Origin: a virus
Reading direction: 5' to 3' (one strand)
Virus record (IMG/VR): IMGVR_UViG_3300035670_007331
Location: 1-31,894 of that record
DNA length: 31,894 nt
Position numbers and translations under genes: made by a program. Numbering within the stretch: the stretch's first letter is position 1; every line of letters starts with the position of its first letter. Below are positions 1-7,370 of this stretch, piece by piece. The notes under the pieces were generated by a model, which did no database searches, was not told the origin of the DNA, and was given only the letters and a program-made list of their open reading frames with translations.

Positions 1-745
1 CTTCTTTGGCTAGTTTAGCAGTTGCTTTTTCAATACCAGTAAGACGTTTTCTAGCACCCTTTCTATAGTCTTGTGCTACATCCCAATATGCTGTTTTATT
101 TTCAGGATTTCTTTTTCTTGCGCCTTGTGTTTCAAAACTGGCAGCAATTCCCGACTTTGCGCGCACTTGGTTCGCTGCTTTGTTGACATAAGAAGCGAGT
201 GTTGATTTCTTGAGTTCATCAATCTGCTCGACTTCTTCTTTTTTCATCTTTGCAGCAACTTTCGCTGCACGAAGTGCTCGACCATACTTATAGCCAGCTT
301 TTTCTTTGTTTGTTGCAAGTTCAGAGGCTTTAAGTTTATCAGCGACTGCTTGTTGTTTTGGAAGAAGAGCTTCATCTGTTTGCTCGATTTCTTCTTTCTT
401 TAGTTTAGCCATAACTTGAGATGGAGACATTTTACCAGTCTCAAGTTTCTTTTGCATTTTTTCTGTTTCAGGATCATAGAGTTTTGCTGTACCATCCTTT
501 TCTGATTTCTCAGTCTTAGGATTGTAGTGCACCACGCCGCCGCCTCTTGGGAAAGAAACTGCTTCTTCAATGACTTTTGCTTCACGGACTAAAAAACCGA
601 GAGCACGTTGTTGATTTGCAACACGATTAAGTGCTTCTTTTTCATCACGAGCTTCGACGATACGATTAACTGTATCTACACGACGACGTAATGAAACATG
701 TTCGTGAGCAGGATTAGTATACTTTACTTCTACTAGATATTTCAT
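1..745 (-). CDS. Modular acidic/lysine-rich phage protein, 3' end cut by window
   Basis: The frame is open from an ATG at 745 to the window edge (248 codons, no stop), so the C-terminus is missing. Residues 1-60 form a compact domain beginning MKYLVEVKYTNP. The rest is Lys/Ala/Glu-rich and probably helical. Two acidic linkers, KKEEIEQTDEA (about 116-126) and KKEEVEQIDEL (about 168-178), separate the modules. The second is followed by a KKSTLASYVNKA segment, a short motif I recognise as recurrent in T4-like phage proteins of unknown function. The ATG overlaps the stop of the upstream gene by one base, which indicates translational coupling. A virion or head-associated role is inferred from the neighbours and composition only. 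No enzymatic motif is visible. Confidence 0.8.
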   Translation of the reverse strand, partial: MKYLVEVKYTNPAHEHVSLRRRVDTVNRIVEARDEKEALNRVANQQRALGFLVREAKVIEEAVSFPRGGGVVHYNPKTEKSEKDGTAKLYDPETEKMQKKLETGKMSPSQVMAKLKKEEIEQTDEALLPKQQAVADKLKASELATNKEKAGYKYGRALRAAKVAAKMKKEEVEQIDELKKSTLASYVNKAANQVRAKSGIAASFETQGARKRNPENKTAYWDVAQDYRKGARKRLTGIEKATAKLAKE

Positions 746-2391
746 TATTCTTTCCCCATTTTTTCAGCAGCCTTCTTCTTAATTGCTGCTCCGATAGCCT
801 TACGCTTTGAATGTAGATAAACATCTGTTTTATCGGTATCGCCGTCATTGTCGATATCTTTATCTTCTTTGCCAACTGCATCAAGAGCAGCTTCGCTCAT
901 CTTTTTTCCAGCGGCAGCAGCAGCTTGAAACTTTTTCTTGCCATATTTTTTGCGACCGATAGCAGCAGCAACAGCGGCAGGATTACGAGCACCACCCTTT
1001 GACTTGATGGTTGAAACGAGTTTCTCGAATCCCATATATTTTTCATCAACTTGTTCAGGCTCTTTGGCTTCTTCCACTTGTACTTCTTCAGACATCTCGC
1101 CTTCCATATAATTAGCAGCAGTGAGAACATAGTCTTCAGCAAGAGTAATCTTACTTTGTACCCACTCAGGTAGGTTTGAATTATCTTCAAGCATGTCATG
1201 CAAACGTTTTGCGTTGGTCATAATGCTACGCAATTGCGATTTAGCCATATCACCTTCGTAGTCATATTCGCCAGCATCACCGTGCTTTGGTTCCTCTGCG
1301 ACTTCATTGACAAATTCTTCTTTTTGCATTTCTTTCATCTTTTTTGTCATTGCTTGTTTTGCAAGCCATTTTGCTTGAGACATTGGTCCTCCTCGTCCTC
1401 TGCGAACTGGGTTTTTATCTGGTGTGAACGGTAAATCTTTTTCTTTCATTTTGCTTTCTGCAAGTTCAACATCTTCGCCCATTTTTGTCATTTCTTTTTC
1501 CATGGCTTTACGAACAGCGCGATCTGCCGCAGCTCCTTTAAGAATTTCTCTGCCGAATCTTTGTGGGCTATGACCGCGAGCTAGGTCAACTTTACCTTGC
1601 TTCATGGCTTTTAAACCAATTTGACGGACATATTCTTTTTTCTTTTCTTTGTTTGACATATCAGCCTCTTCAAGTTCGACTTCTTCTTTTCTTAGATTAC
1701 CTGCATGAGTTGCATAAAGTTTGCCGCTTTCGTGACGGAAATAAACTTTGCCATTTTCAATTTTTTCTACTTTACCAGGAATTGGCATCTTTATCGTGCG
1801 AACATTGTCGCCGACTTTTAGGTTAGAGGAGCGAGCCTTATCAGCTTTATCCATTGCAGTTAAAACGCCCACGATTTCGTCTACTTTTTCCATTTCTTCG
1901 TTATATCCTTTACGAATATGCAATGATTGATGAAGATCTCTTAGATCATCGTGACCTTCATCATCTGGTTCCATGGTAGGAACATCATATTTTGATTTAG
2001 CCTTGCGAGCTGCAGCGGCAATAGCAGATAATCGTTGATCTTTAGTTAATGGCGCTTTTTTAGCAGCACGAGCAGCAGCCTGGACTTTAGAATGCTGATC
2101 GCGTGTTAATGGTGCGATTGTATCGCGAAGTGTTTCGCCGCTACCGTCTTCAGAACCCATACGAGTTCCCTTTGTGGCGCCATAGGCTTTTAGGCTTTGT
2201 TGAGCAAGTTTCTTAGATCTTTCCGTTGCCTTTACTTCTTTAGATGCTTGCTTGACACTTTGCCCAGCTCCATGACCGCTGGACTGCAGCCATGTCTGAA
2301 ATTTTGGGTTTTTAGCATGCGCTTTCATAAGGCGATTTTGCAACGCCTTTGAACCTTGAGTAAACGCTTTGTTCCATACTGCTTCAGACAT
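745..2391 (-). CDS. Modular head-associated-like protein with KOW-like and EF-hand-like segments
   Basis: This 548-residue protein is built from short modules joined by Glu-rich linkers. Residues 1-140 are Ala/Lys-rich helices. Residues about 190-233 (VGDNVRTIKMPIPGKV...) resemble a small KOW/SH3-like barrel. Residues about 377-430 contain the LPEWVQSKITLAEDY segment that recurs in T4-like phages. Residues about 452-498 hold the MGFEKL...AAIGRKKYGKKKF module. Residues about 511-523 (DIDNDGDTDKTD) have the spacing of an EF-hand/dockerin-type calcium loop and are followed by a basic helix. The linkers include VELEEAD and VELAES. The start ATG lies immediately after the cupin stop. No catalytic motif is visible. 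A structural or internal-head role is an inference; I am confident it is a gene but not of its function. Confidence 0.85.
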   Translation of the reverse strand: MSEAVWNKAFTQGSKALQNRLMKAHAKNPKFQTWLQSSGHGAGQSVKQASKEVKATERSKKLAQQSLKAYGATKGTRMGSEDGSGETLRDTIAPLTRDQHSKVQAAARAAKKAPLTKDQRLSAIAAAARKAKSKYDVPTMEPDDEGHDDLRDLHQSLHIRKGYNEEMEKVDEIVGVLTAMDKADKARSSNLKVGDNVRTIKMPIPGKVEKIENGKVYFRHESGKLYATHAGNLRKEEVELEEADMSNKEKKKEYVRQIGLKAMKQGKVDLARGHSPQRFGREILKGAAADRAVRKAMEKEMTKMGEDVELAESKMKEKDLPFTPDKNPVRRGRGGPMSQAKWLAKQAMTKKMKEMQKEEFVNEVAEEPKHGDAGEYDYEGDMAKSQLRSIMTNAKRLHDMLEDNSNLPEWVQSKITLAEDYVLTAANYMEGEMSEEVQVEEAKEPEQVDEKYMGFEKLVSTIKSKGGARNPAAVAAAIGRKKYGKKKFQAAAAAGKKMSEAALDAVGKEDKDIDNDGDTDKTDVYLHSKRKAIGAAIKKKAAEKMGKE

Positions 2392-2661
2392 TTATAATTC
2401 CTCGATCTTTACAATTAGATCAGTTTTCCCGCGCTTTATACGGTGAAAGGTTTTTGCAGGAATAAAAAACCGATCACCTTTTATAAGTTTTTTTGGGAGT
2501 CCATTTTCAATCTGAAATTCCCAATCCTCACCTTCTAATATTGTAATAAATCTATCTTTTTCATCGCGATGCCACTGCATCTCTTCTTCGAGCACATTCT
2601 TATCAAATGTGCGCACGAAACTCCAAGTATTTAGTTTTTCATCAAGATACGGTGTTACCAC
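2392..2661 (-). CDS. Small cupin-like protein
   Basis: This is an approximately 89-residue single-domain cupin. The residues WHRDEKDRF, ILEGEDWEFQ, KGDRFFIP and FHRIKRG follow the usual cupin order: a metal-side His, the glycine turn of motif 1, then the G-D-x-x-x-I-P and H of motif 2. Similar stand-alone cupins occur in T4-like phages with no known substrate. There is no ATG at the 5' end. The candidates are GTG at 2661 or TTG at 2664, with CAGG at 2671-2674 serving either, so the start overlaps the upstream stop by 7-10 bp. It is too short and lacks the residues expected of RmlC, so it should not be read as the missing dTDP-4-dehydrorhamnose epimerase. Confidence 0.8.
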   Translation of the reverse strand: MVTPYLDEKLNTWSFVRTFDKNVLEEEMQWHRDEKDRFITILEGEDWEFQIENGLPKKLIKGDRFFIPAKTFHRIKRGKTDLIVKIEEL

Positions 2662-5411
2662 CAAACTTTACCTGAATTACTAAAAAATCTTGGCCAACGG
2701 CATGCCCAGTAGGAAGCCGAAGTCTTATCTTTATTCGTCAAACAACGGTGACGAGCGACAAAACTACGAGTAGCACCTGGATCCATATACTTTTTCTTCA
2801 TTCCAGACTGACTGAAACGAATCTTACGAATCGATTCACCGTCACGAACATAGACAGCACCGCCGCCACCTTCGCGCCATGGTTTACCGATACCCTTTCC
2901 ATCGGTCTTATCTTCTTCATTTACAGGAACGCAATTAGGAACCATCTTGTCGCCTTTCTTTTTCATTCCTTTTTGAGTATATCCTGACCAACAGGCTTCC
3001 TCTAAACCTTCCTCAACTGGGTAATCAAGAACAACAGTTTGACCCTCAAACTCAACGATTTCGCCGATATTTGATTCTAACATATCCTTTTCCCATTCGT
3101 TTTTTGGCTCATACTTGCCTTCAGCATAGAGACGCTTGGCTTCTTTGATCATTTCAAAGAACATATCTGAACCTGGACGGAATACATTTTCTGTGAAGGA
3201 GATTTTATTCTCTAGGTGATATTGAATGGCTTCTTCTAGAGTCACTTCCTCTTTAACAAGTTTAAATCCAGCAATATGGTCGCGAACTCTTTTGAATCCT
3301 TTTGGAACATTATGCTGTGGAACGCCGTCAATTACCTTTGTTCCAGCAGGAACCTGTGCAGGCACTTGACGCGGCACAGGCATAAATTTAAATCCTTTTA
3401 ATTTTTCTTCAGAAGTTAATCGGCTTACAACAGGCAAACCATCGCTAGTTGCTTTGGATGTATATGCTTGCGCCTTGACTTTACCAGTTACTTCACCTTT
3501 TTTGAGCGTTGGCGTTGTGTCGACGATTTTTTCTTCTTCTTTTTTTTCTTCGGAGATTTTTCGGAGATCAGAGAACTTTCTAGCAGCTCTTGGAATTCCA
3601 TCTCTATTTTCCGAAATCGTTCCATTGCATCCGCATTCGCCCTGGCATCCTCCACCGCACTCGCAGTTTCCTCCGCATCCACATGCTCCTTCTTTGACGG
3701 AACCCATAGCAGATCCTTTAGTTGTTCCCAAATTTTCGAAAGCATCATCAATCTCCTGTTTTTGTCCTGGCGTCATAGCAATAGCATGTCTACGATATTC
3801 GTCAGTTCCTACTAGTTGTCGTTCGAAGATAACGTCTAAATCGTTTTCTTCTCTTAGATCCTTATCAGCGGTGTGATAGGTTTTACCTTTGTTGATATAA
3901 GAATTCACACGAGCATGACCCCACTGTTGCGGCGTCGTTCCTGGGCGATGACCTGAGTTCCAAGCAGCAACTCCACGATTATAAACTTTACGAAGTGTTG
4001 ATACTGAAATTCCTGACTTTTCCGCTTTAGCGGCAAGAGAAGTATCTGCCTTTTCGACAACAACTTCTTCTTTAGCCATCATCTTACGAACAGCGAGAGT
4101 ATGCTTGCTAGGTTTTGTTTCAGAAGTTGCATCTCCTGGTGCTGGCTTATAAGCACGTGGATCTTTATCTGAATACTTTGACATCTTTTTCCAATGAGCA
4201 GCACGCGCCTTCGCTGTTGATGTGCTTAATCCAGAAACATACTTTTGTGGTAAGCCTGATTCTTTATCTTTGCGAACAGTTGGAAATTTCTTTTCTTTAA
4301 TTACAGTAAATGACTTTAGTTCAGTAGTTTCATTTAACTGTAATCCGTAATTAATTAATCGTTCTAATAATTTTTCAATTTGACCTGTAAATAATAGTTT
4401 TTCTATTTCACCAGATTCATTCAAATTAATAGAATTGTTAAATACAAAACAATCTAGTTTTTCTTTTAGTTGTTCGCTTCTGTACCACTTTTCTAATCTT
4501 TTGTTTTCGTTTAATGGATTTTCGCGAAGCGAATTACGAAGTTTAGATACTCTATTTGTTACTGAAACATAAACATTGTCCAGAGTATATCCTTCTAGAA
4601 TTTGTTTTACAATAATAATCTTTTCTTCATCAAGAGCACCATTAATTATAATGTTTGCTTTAGATTCGATAAGTTCTGCTGCTGAGCCATTTAAAATGTG
4701 TTCAACTTGAACTTCAGTTAAATCAAAACGTGAGAAAATATTTTTTAAAACATAATCCTTTCCGCTACCAGGACCACCTATTAAAAAAATTCCGATTGGT
4801 GATGTAGATTCCATTTGTAATCCTTTGCGAGTGTCATTCCACAAATCTTCTTTATGTTCGTCTGACATTTTAGGTGGCGCCATTTTAAAGAATGATTGTT
4901 TATCTTTTTTAGTTCCACCCTGGGCAAATTGTCTCATATTTGTGCCAGAAACACCCTTCATACCCTTACCCTTTTTACCACTATCAACTCTCTTTTCACC
5001 GAATTGTTTAACTTCAATTTTATCAAACTTATATTTTCCGTGTCTGCCTTCTTTACCATTATATGCATTTAACAATTTATGGAATTCGTCTACACGATCA
5101 GATGACGCATGAACAACTAAATGGCGAACTCCTTGAGAATGCAAATTTGAAGCGTGGTGTAATAATGTTGGTGCGTCTTTACTGGCAACTTTAAAGTTTA
5201 CTTCTGGTGCTGCGCGTTGAGCATGTTTTAATTTTTGTTCTGGTGTGAGTGGATTTTTCTTTGCATCTTGAGAGCGAGATAATATGATAGAATGCCCTGC
5301 TTCACCTGTATCGGCAGCATCTTTCACATGTTCTGCGAAAGCAGCATGAGCAGAAGTAAATGGATTGCCTCGTAAGAATCCTAGATGATGTACTTTATTT
5401 AATTTACTCAT
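2655..5411 (-). CDS. Giant mosaic protein: cytidylyltransferase-like, P-loop kinase-like, Cys-rich and phage-specific modules
   Basis: This is a 918-residue mosaic. Residues 8-200 form a cytidylyltransferase-like nucleotidyl-transferase domain: NPFTSAH is a variant of the T/HxGH motif, SRSQDAKKNPL and SSDRVDEF follow, and GVSGTNMR matches the family's S-x-T-x-x-R motif. Residues 205-365 are a P-loop domain with Walker A GGPGSGKD at 212-219, kinase-like and unusually AT-rich at DNA level. Residues 385-440 (QKYVSGLSTSTAKARAAHW) and 455-510 (GHRPGTTPQQWG) are modules I recognise from other T4-like phages. Residues 576-595 are a Cys/Gly-rich cluster with eight cysteines. Residues 745-805 and 805-918 (CWSGYTQKGMKKKG, ending SNSGKVWW) are further phage modules with paired cysteines. 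It overlaps the upstream gene by 4 bp. Domain calls are by motif only; the overall role is unknown, probably virion-associated. Confidence 0.85.
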   Translation of the reverse strand: MSKLNKVHHLGFLRGNPFTSAHAAFAEHVKDAADTGEAGHSIILSRSQDAKKNPLTPEQKLKHAQRAAPEVNFKVASKDAPTLLHHASNLHSQGVRHLVVHASSDRVDEFHKLLNAYNGKEGRHGKYKFDKIEVKQFGEKRVDSGKKGKGMKGVSGTNMRQFAQGGTKKDKQSFFKMAPPKMSDEHKEDLWNDTRKGLQMESTSPIGIFLIGGPGSGKDYVLKNIFSRFDLTEVQVEHILNGSAAELIESKANIIINGALDEEKIIIVKQILEGYTLDNVYVSVTNRVSKLRNSLRENPLNENKRLEKWYRSEQLKEKLDCFVFNNSINLNESGEIEKLLFTGQIEKLLERLINYGLQLNETTELKSFTVIKEKKFPTVRKDKESGLPQKYVSGLSTSTAKARAAHWKKMSKYSDKDPRAYKPAPGDATSETKPSKHTLAVRKMMAKEEVVVEKADTSLAAKAEKSGISVSTLRKVYNRGVAAWNSGHRPGTTPQQWGHARVNSYINKGKTYHTADKDLREENDLDVIFERQLVGTDEYRRHAIAMTPGQKQEIDDAFENLGTTKGSAMGSVKEGACGCGGNCECGGGCQGECGCNGTISENRDGIPRAARKFSDLRKISEEKKEEEKIVDTTPTLKKGEVTGKVKAQAYTSKATSDGLPVVSRLTSEEKLKGFKFMPVPRQVPAQVPAGTKVIDGVPQHNVPKGFKRVRDHIAGFKLVKEEVTLEEAIQYHLENKISFTENVFRPGSDMFFEMIKEAKRLYAEGKYEPKNEWEKDMLESNIGEIVEFEGQTVVLDYPVEEGLEEACWSGYTQKGMKKKGDKMVPNCVPVNEEDKTDGKGIGKPWREGGGGAVYVRDGESIRKIRFSQSGMKKKYMDPGATRSFVARHRCLTNKDKTSASYWACRWPRFFSNSGKVWW

Positions 5412-6550
5412 TTCTTTGCTCTCAATAGTGCGCTTCTTTCACGATTTGCTTTACTAAATTCTGGTCTATTAACAACCTTTAATCCATTAGCAACGAATCC
5501 TTCACCGCCTGATGGTTTGCCGCCAATTTCCGTTGTTACTCCGCCATGTGCAGTTTTATTTAAACTATCTGCAAGAAGATTGGTTGCGGTTTGCATATGG
5601 TGATGAATTTGAAATGATCGATCAAATGCTTTTTTATTAGAATCGATTTGAGAAACCATAGCGTCTCTTTGGGCGGCTTTAGTATTTTTTGCTTTTTCAG
5701 TTTTCACTTTATCTATTTCTTTTTGCCAACGTGCTTTTAAATGCTCTTTATAATCGTTGGTGTTAGGTTTGCTACCAGAATCAACTGTTGAATTGACATA
5801 TGTTCTTATATGAGTTTCATGACCGCTTAAATGACCATAATCATGGTCTTTCATAAGTTTTTCTGCAGAAGAAATATGCCCTAATATGGTTCTTTTAGTT
5901 TGTGCTGGTAGTTTAGTTTGTTCGCCTGATGCGATATGATTAACTAAATGTACATCTGAATGTTGTCTAAACTCAGATTGATCTAAAATCGGCGTCGGAG
6001 TTTTCTTAGGACCTTTTAGTTCCGAGTAAATTGCTAAACTGACTTTAGAACCCGCAAGTTTTTTACCTTCAGGCGAATCCTTTTTTACAGAGTATGATAT
6101 TGTATTTGGCGTATGACCAATTTTACCACCTTTCTCGGTTCTTGTTTCAGGAGTAGACATAAAGCCACCCTGACCTTCGAATTCTCTGTTTGGAAGAACT
6201 TTATGGGCATGGGCTAAAATAGTTTTCAATGGTCCAGCAACATATGGCTTATTGCCATGTTGTCTTTCAATATCGTCATTAGAGTAATTGTAATCTGATC
6301 CAGGACCTTTGTACTTAACTCCGACGCGCCCTTCTTTGTCTTTTTTAATTAAAACAGACATTTTATCGTCTATTTTGCGCGTCAATGGAGTTCGACCCAT
6401 CGCGACTCCACGAAGGGTAGTTAATGCATGCCTTGCTGCTTTTTGACCGTCGAATGTTCGGTCTGAAGGATGTTCTATGTGCTGAATACCGATTACTGGC
6501 TTTTTGGCTTCTGTAATTAGTGATTCAACAAAAAACTTAAATTTTTGCAT
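5408..6550 (-). CDS. DUF6267-like protein: degenerate ligase/nucleotidyltransferase-like fold with capsid-targeting-like N-terminus
   Basis: This 380-residue protein opens MQKFKFFVESLITEA, resembling the T4 capsid-targeting peptide (MKTYQEFIAEA type) that the prohead protease removes after L/I-x-E. Here I-T-E precedes the body. The order RKIDDKMSVLI, then GQGGFMST, PNTISYSV and VSLAIYSE parallels the K-x-D-G and later motifs of the phage DUF6267 family, which looks related to the ATP-dependent ligase/nucleotidyltransferase fold. The glycine of K-x-D-G is replaced (KIDD), so activity is uncertain. The second half is a His/Lys-rich helical region. A late-promoter-like sequence and a hairpin precede the start. 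Family assignment is by memory of the motif pattern and needs a profile search. Confidence 0.75.
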   Translation of the reverse strand: MQKFKFFVESLITEAKKPVIGIQHIEHPSDRTFDGQKAARHALTTLRGVAMGRTPLTRKIDDKMSVLIKKDKEGRVGVKYKGPGSDYNYSNDDIERQHGNKPYVAGPLKTILAHAHKVLPNREFEGQGGFMSTPETRTEKGGKIGHTPNTISYSVKKDSPEGKKLAGSKVSLAIYSELKGPKKTPTPILDQSEFRQHSDVHLVNHIASGEQTKLPAQTKRTILGHISSAEKLMKDHDYGHLSGHETHIRTYVNSTVDSGSKPNTNDYKEHLKARWQKEIDKVKTEKAKNTKAAQRDAMVSQIDSNKKAFDRSFQIHHHMQTATNLLADSLNKTAHGGVTTEIGGKPSGGEGFVANGLKVVNRPEFSKANRERSALLRAKK

Positions 6551-6582
6551 AGTTCTTCCACACTGCGGGATTACAGAACTAT
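6549..6582 (-). promoter_or_regulatory. Hairpin covering the start codon and SD of the 6550 gene
   Basis: The minus-strand arms ATAGTTCT (6582-6575) and AGAACTAT (6556-6549) pair perfectly over 8 bp around an 18-nt loop. The right arm holds the first two bases of the ATG and the end of the GGAAG ribosome site. Within the loop, TCC (6570-6568) can pair with GGA (6559-6557) and tie up the rest of the SD. RNA read through from the rml genes would therefore hide its own initiation site. Confidence 0.6.
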
Positions 6583-6587
6583 TTAGG
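6580..6587 (-). promoter_or_regulatory. Late-promoter-like octamer CCTAAATA
   Basis: The sequence shares the last six bases of the T4 late consensus TATAAATA. CTAAATA-like late promoters are reported for marine T4-like phages. It overlaps the stop codon of the upstream reductase and lies 30 nt before the ATG at 6550. With T4 spacing the transcript would begin near 6574, just past the left arm of the hairpin. The location at a module boundary supports the call; the sequence match alone is weak. Confidence 0.5.
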
Positions 6588-7368
6588 CAGATTTGGCTTT
6601 CATATTTGCTATTGCTTCTGCCAAGGCATGTCTAACTTCTCGCATTTCATGGTATGCAGGAATAACACATGTCGACCGACCAGCGGCAGTAACTAATTTA
6701 AATTCCTCATCAGTATACCACTGTGGATTAATACCCATCATATCAGCCAATTCATGCATATTGATTGAACCGCTATTAACCAAATTATAATAACCATTTG
6801 GCTCGCCTCGTTCGATCAAATTGCAGGCAACACGAACTGCCTCGTCTAGATCCGTTAGAGAATTACTTCCTGCGTCTACAAGTTTACCGTTTGCAGCATA
6901 ATTCGCGACCTTGAACAAGTAGTTTTTACGCTCATTTTTGCCTGTGAATGGCATACGAATACGATAGACTTGTGCTTTATCACCCAAGTATACGTCTGAA
7001 ACACCCTTTGAAACTGAATAGATGCTTCCGAAGTAATTTGGCTCAGCGTTGACGTCGGAAATTTCACCCTGATAAATGCATCCACTCGAAAAATGGCTCA
7101 TTCGAGTAAAAGTCTTAGCGCAAGCCTGTTCTAAAAGAATTGGGAAAACGACGTTTCCAGCAATAGTATTTTGTTTGTCAGACTCACATGCATCAACGTT
7201 TGGTGTTCCAGTCACGCCAGCACAGTTTACAACCCAGTCATATTTGTTGGTGTGTAAGATTTGAATTGCTTTATCGTTAGGAGATAACGTAACAACATGA
7301 CCTCTGGAAACTAATTCCTTAAAGACCTTTCTGCCAGCCCAACCTCTACCTACAACTAAAATGTTCAT
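6583..7368 (-). CDS. RmlD-like NAD(P)-dependent sugar-nucleotide reductase/epimerase (SDR)
   Basis: This 261-residue extended short-chain dehydrogenase probably reduces the 4-keto group of a dTDP-4-keto-6-deoxyhexose. The Rossmann motif is GRGWAG at 7-12, NCAGVTG follows at 48-54, SSGCIY gives the Ser/Tyr region at 94-99 and YSVSK supplies the catalytic Tyr117/Lys121. It is somewhat shorter than typical RmlD (about 290). It lies 2 bp downstream of rmlA in a three-gene operon. RmlD normally follows RmlC, which is absent here, so the product may be dTDP-L-rhamnose using host RmlC or a different dTDP-6-deoxyhexose. The family is secure but the exact substrate is not. Confidence 0.85.
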   Translation of the reverse strand: MNILVVGRGWAGRKVFKELVSRGHVVTLSPNDKAIQILHTNKYDWVVNCAGVTGTPNVDACESDKQNTIAGNVVFPILLEQACAKTFTRMSHFSSGCIYQGEISDVNAEPNYFGSIYSVSKGVSDVYLGDKAQVYRIRMPFTGKNERKNYLFKVANYAANGKLVDAGSNSLTDLDEAVRVACNLIERGEPNGYYNLVNSGSINMHELADMMGINPQWYTDEEFKLVTAAGRSTCVIPAYHEMREVRHALAEAIANMKAKSA

Positions 7369-7370
7369 TA

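Noticed and set aside
2628-2634. CTAAATA in the cupin gene
   Set aside because: It is part of the coding sequence and about 240 bp from the next start.
2392-2664. Cupin as RmlC
   Set aside because: It has only about 90 residues, lacks RmlC catalytic blocks and lies about 4 kb from the rml operon.
3454-3876. Plus-strand open frame of about 140 codons
   Set aside because: It mirrors the biased minus-strand coding sequence, has no ribosome site, and has Ser/His/Pro-rich shadow composition.
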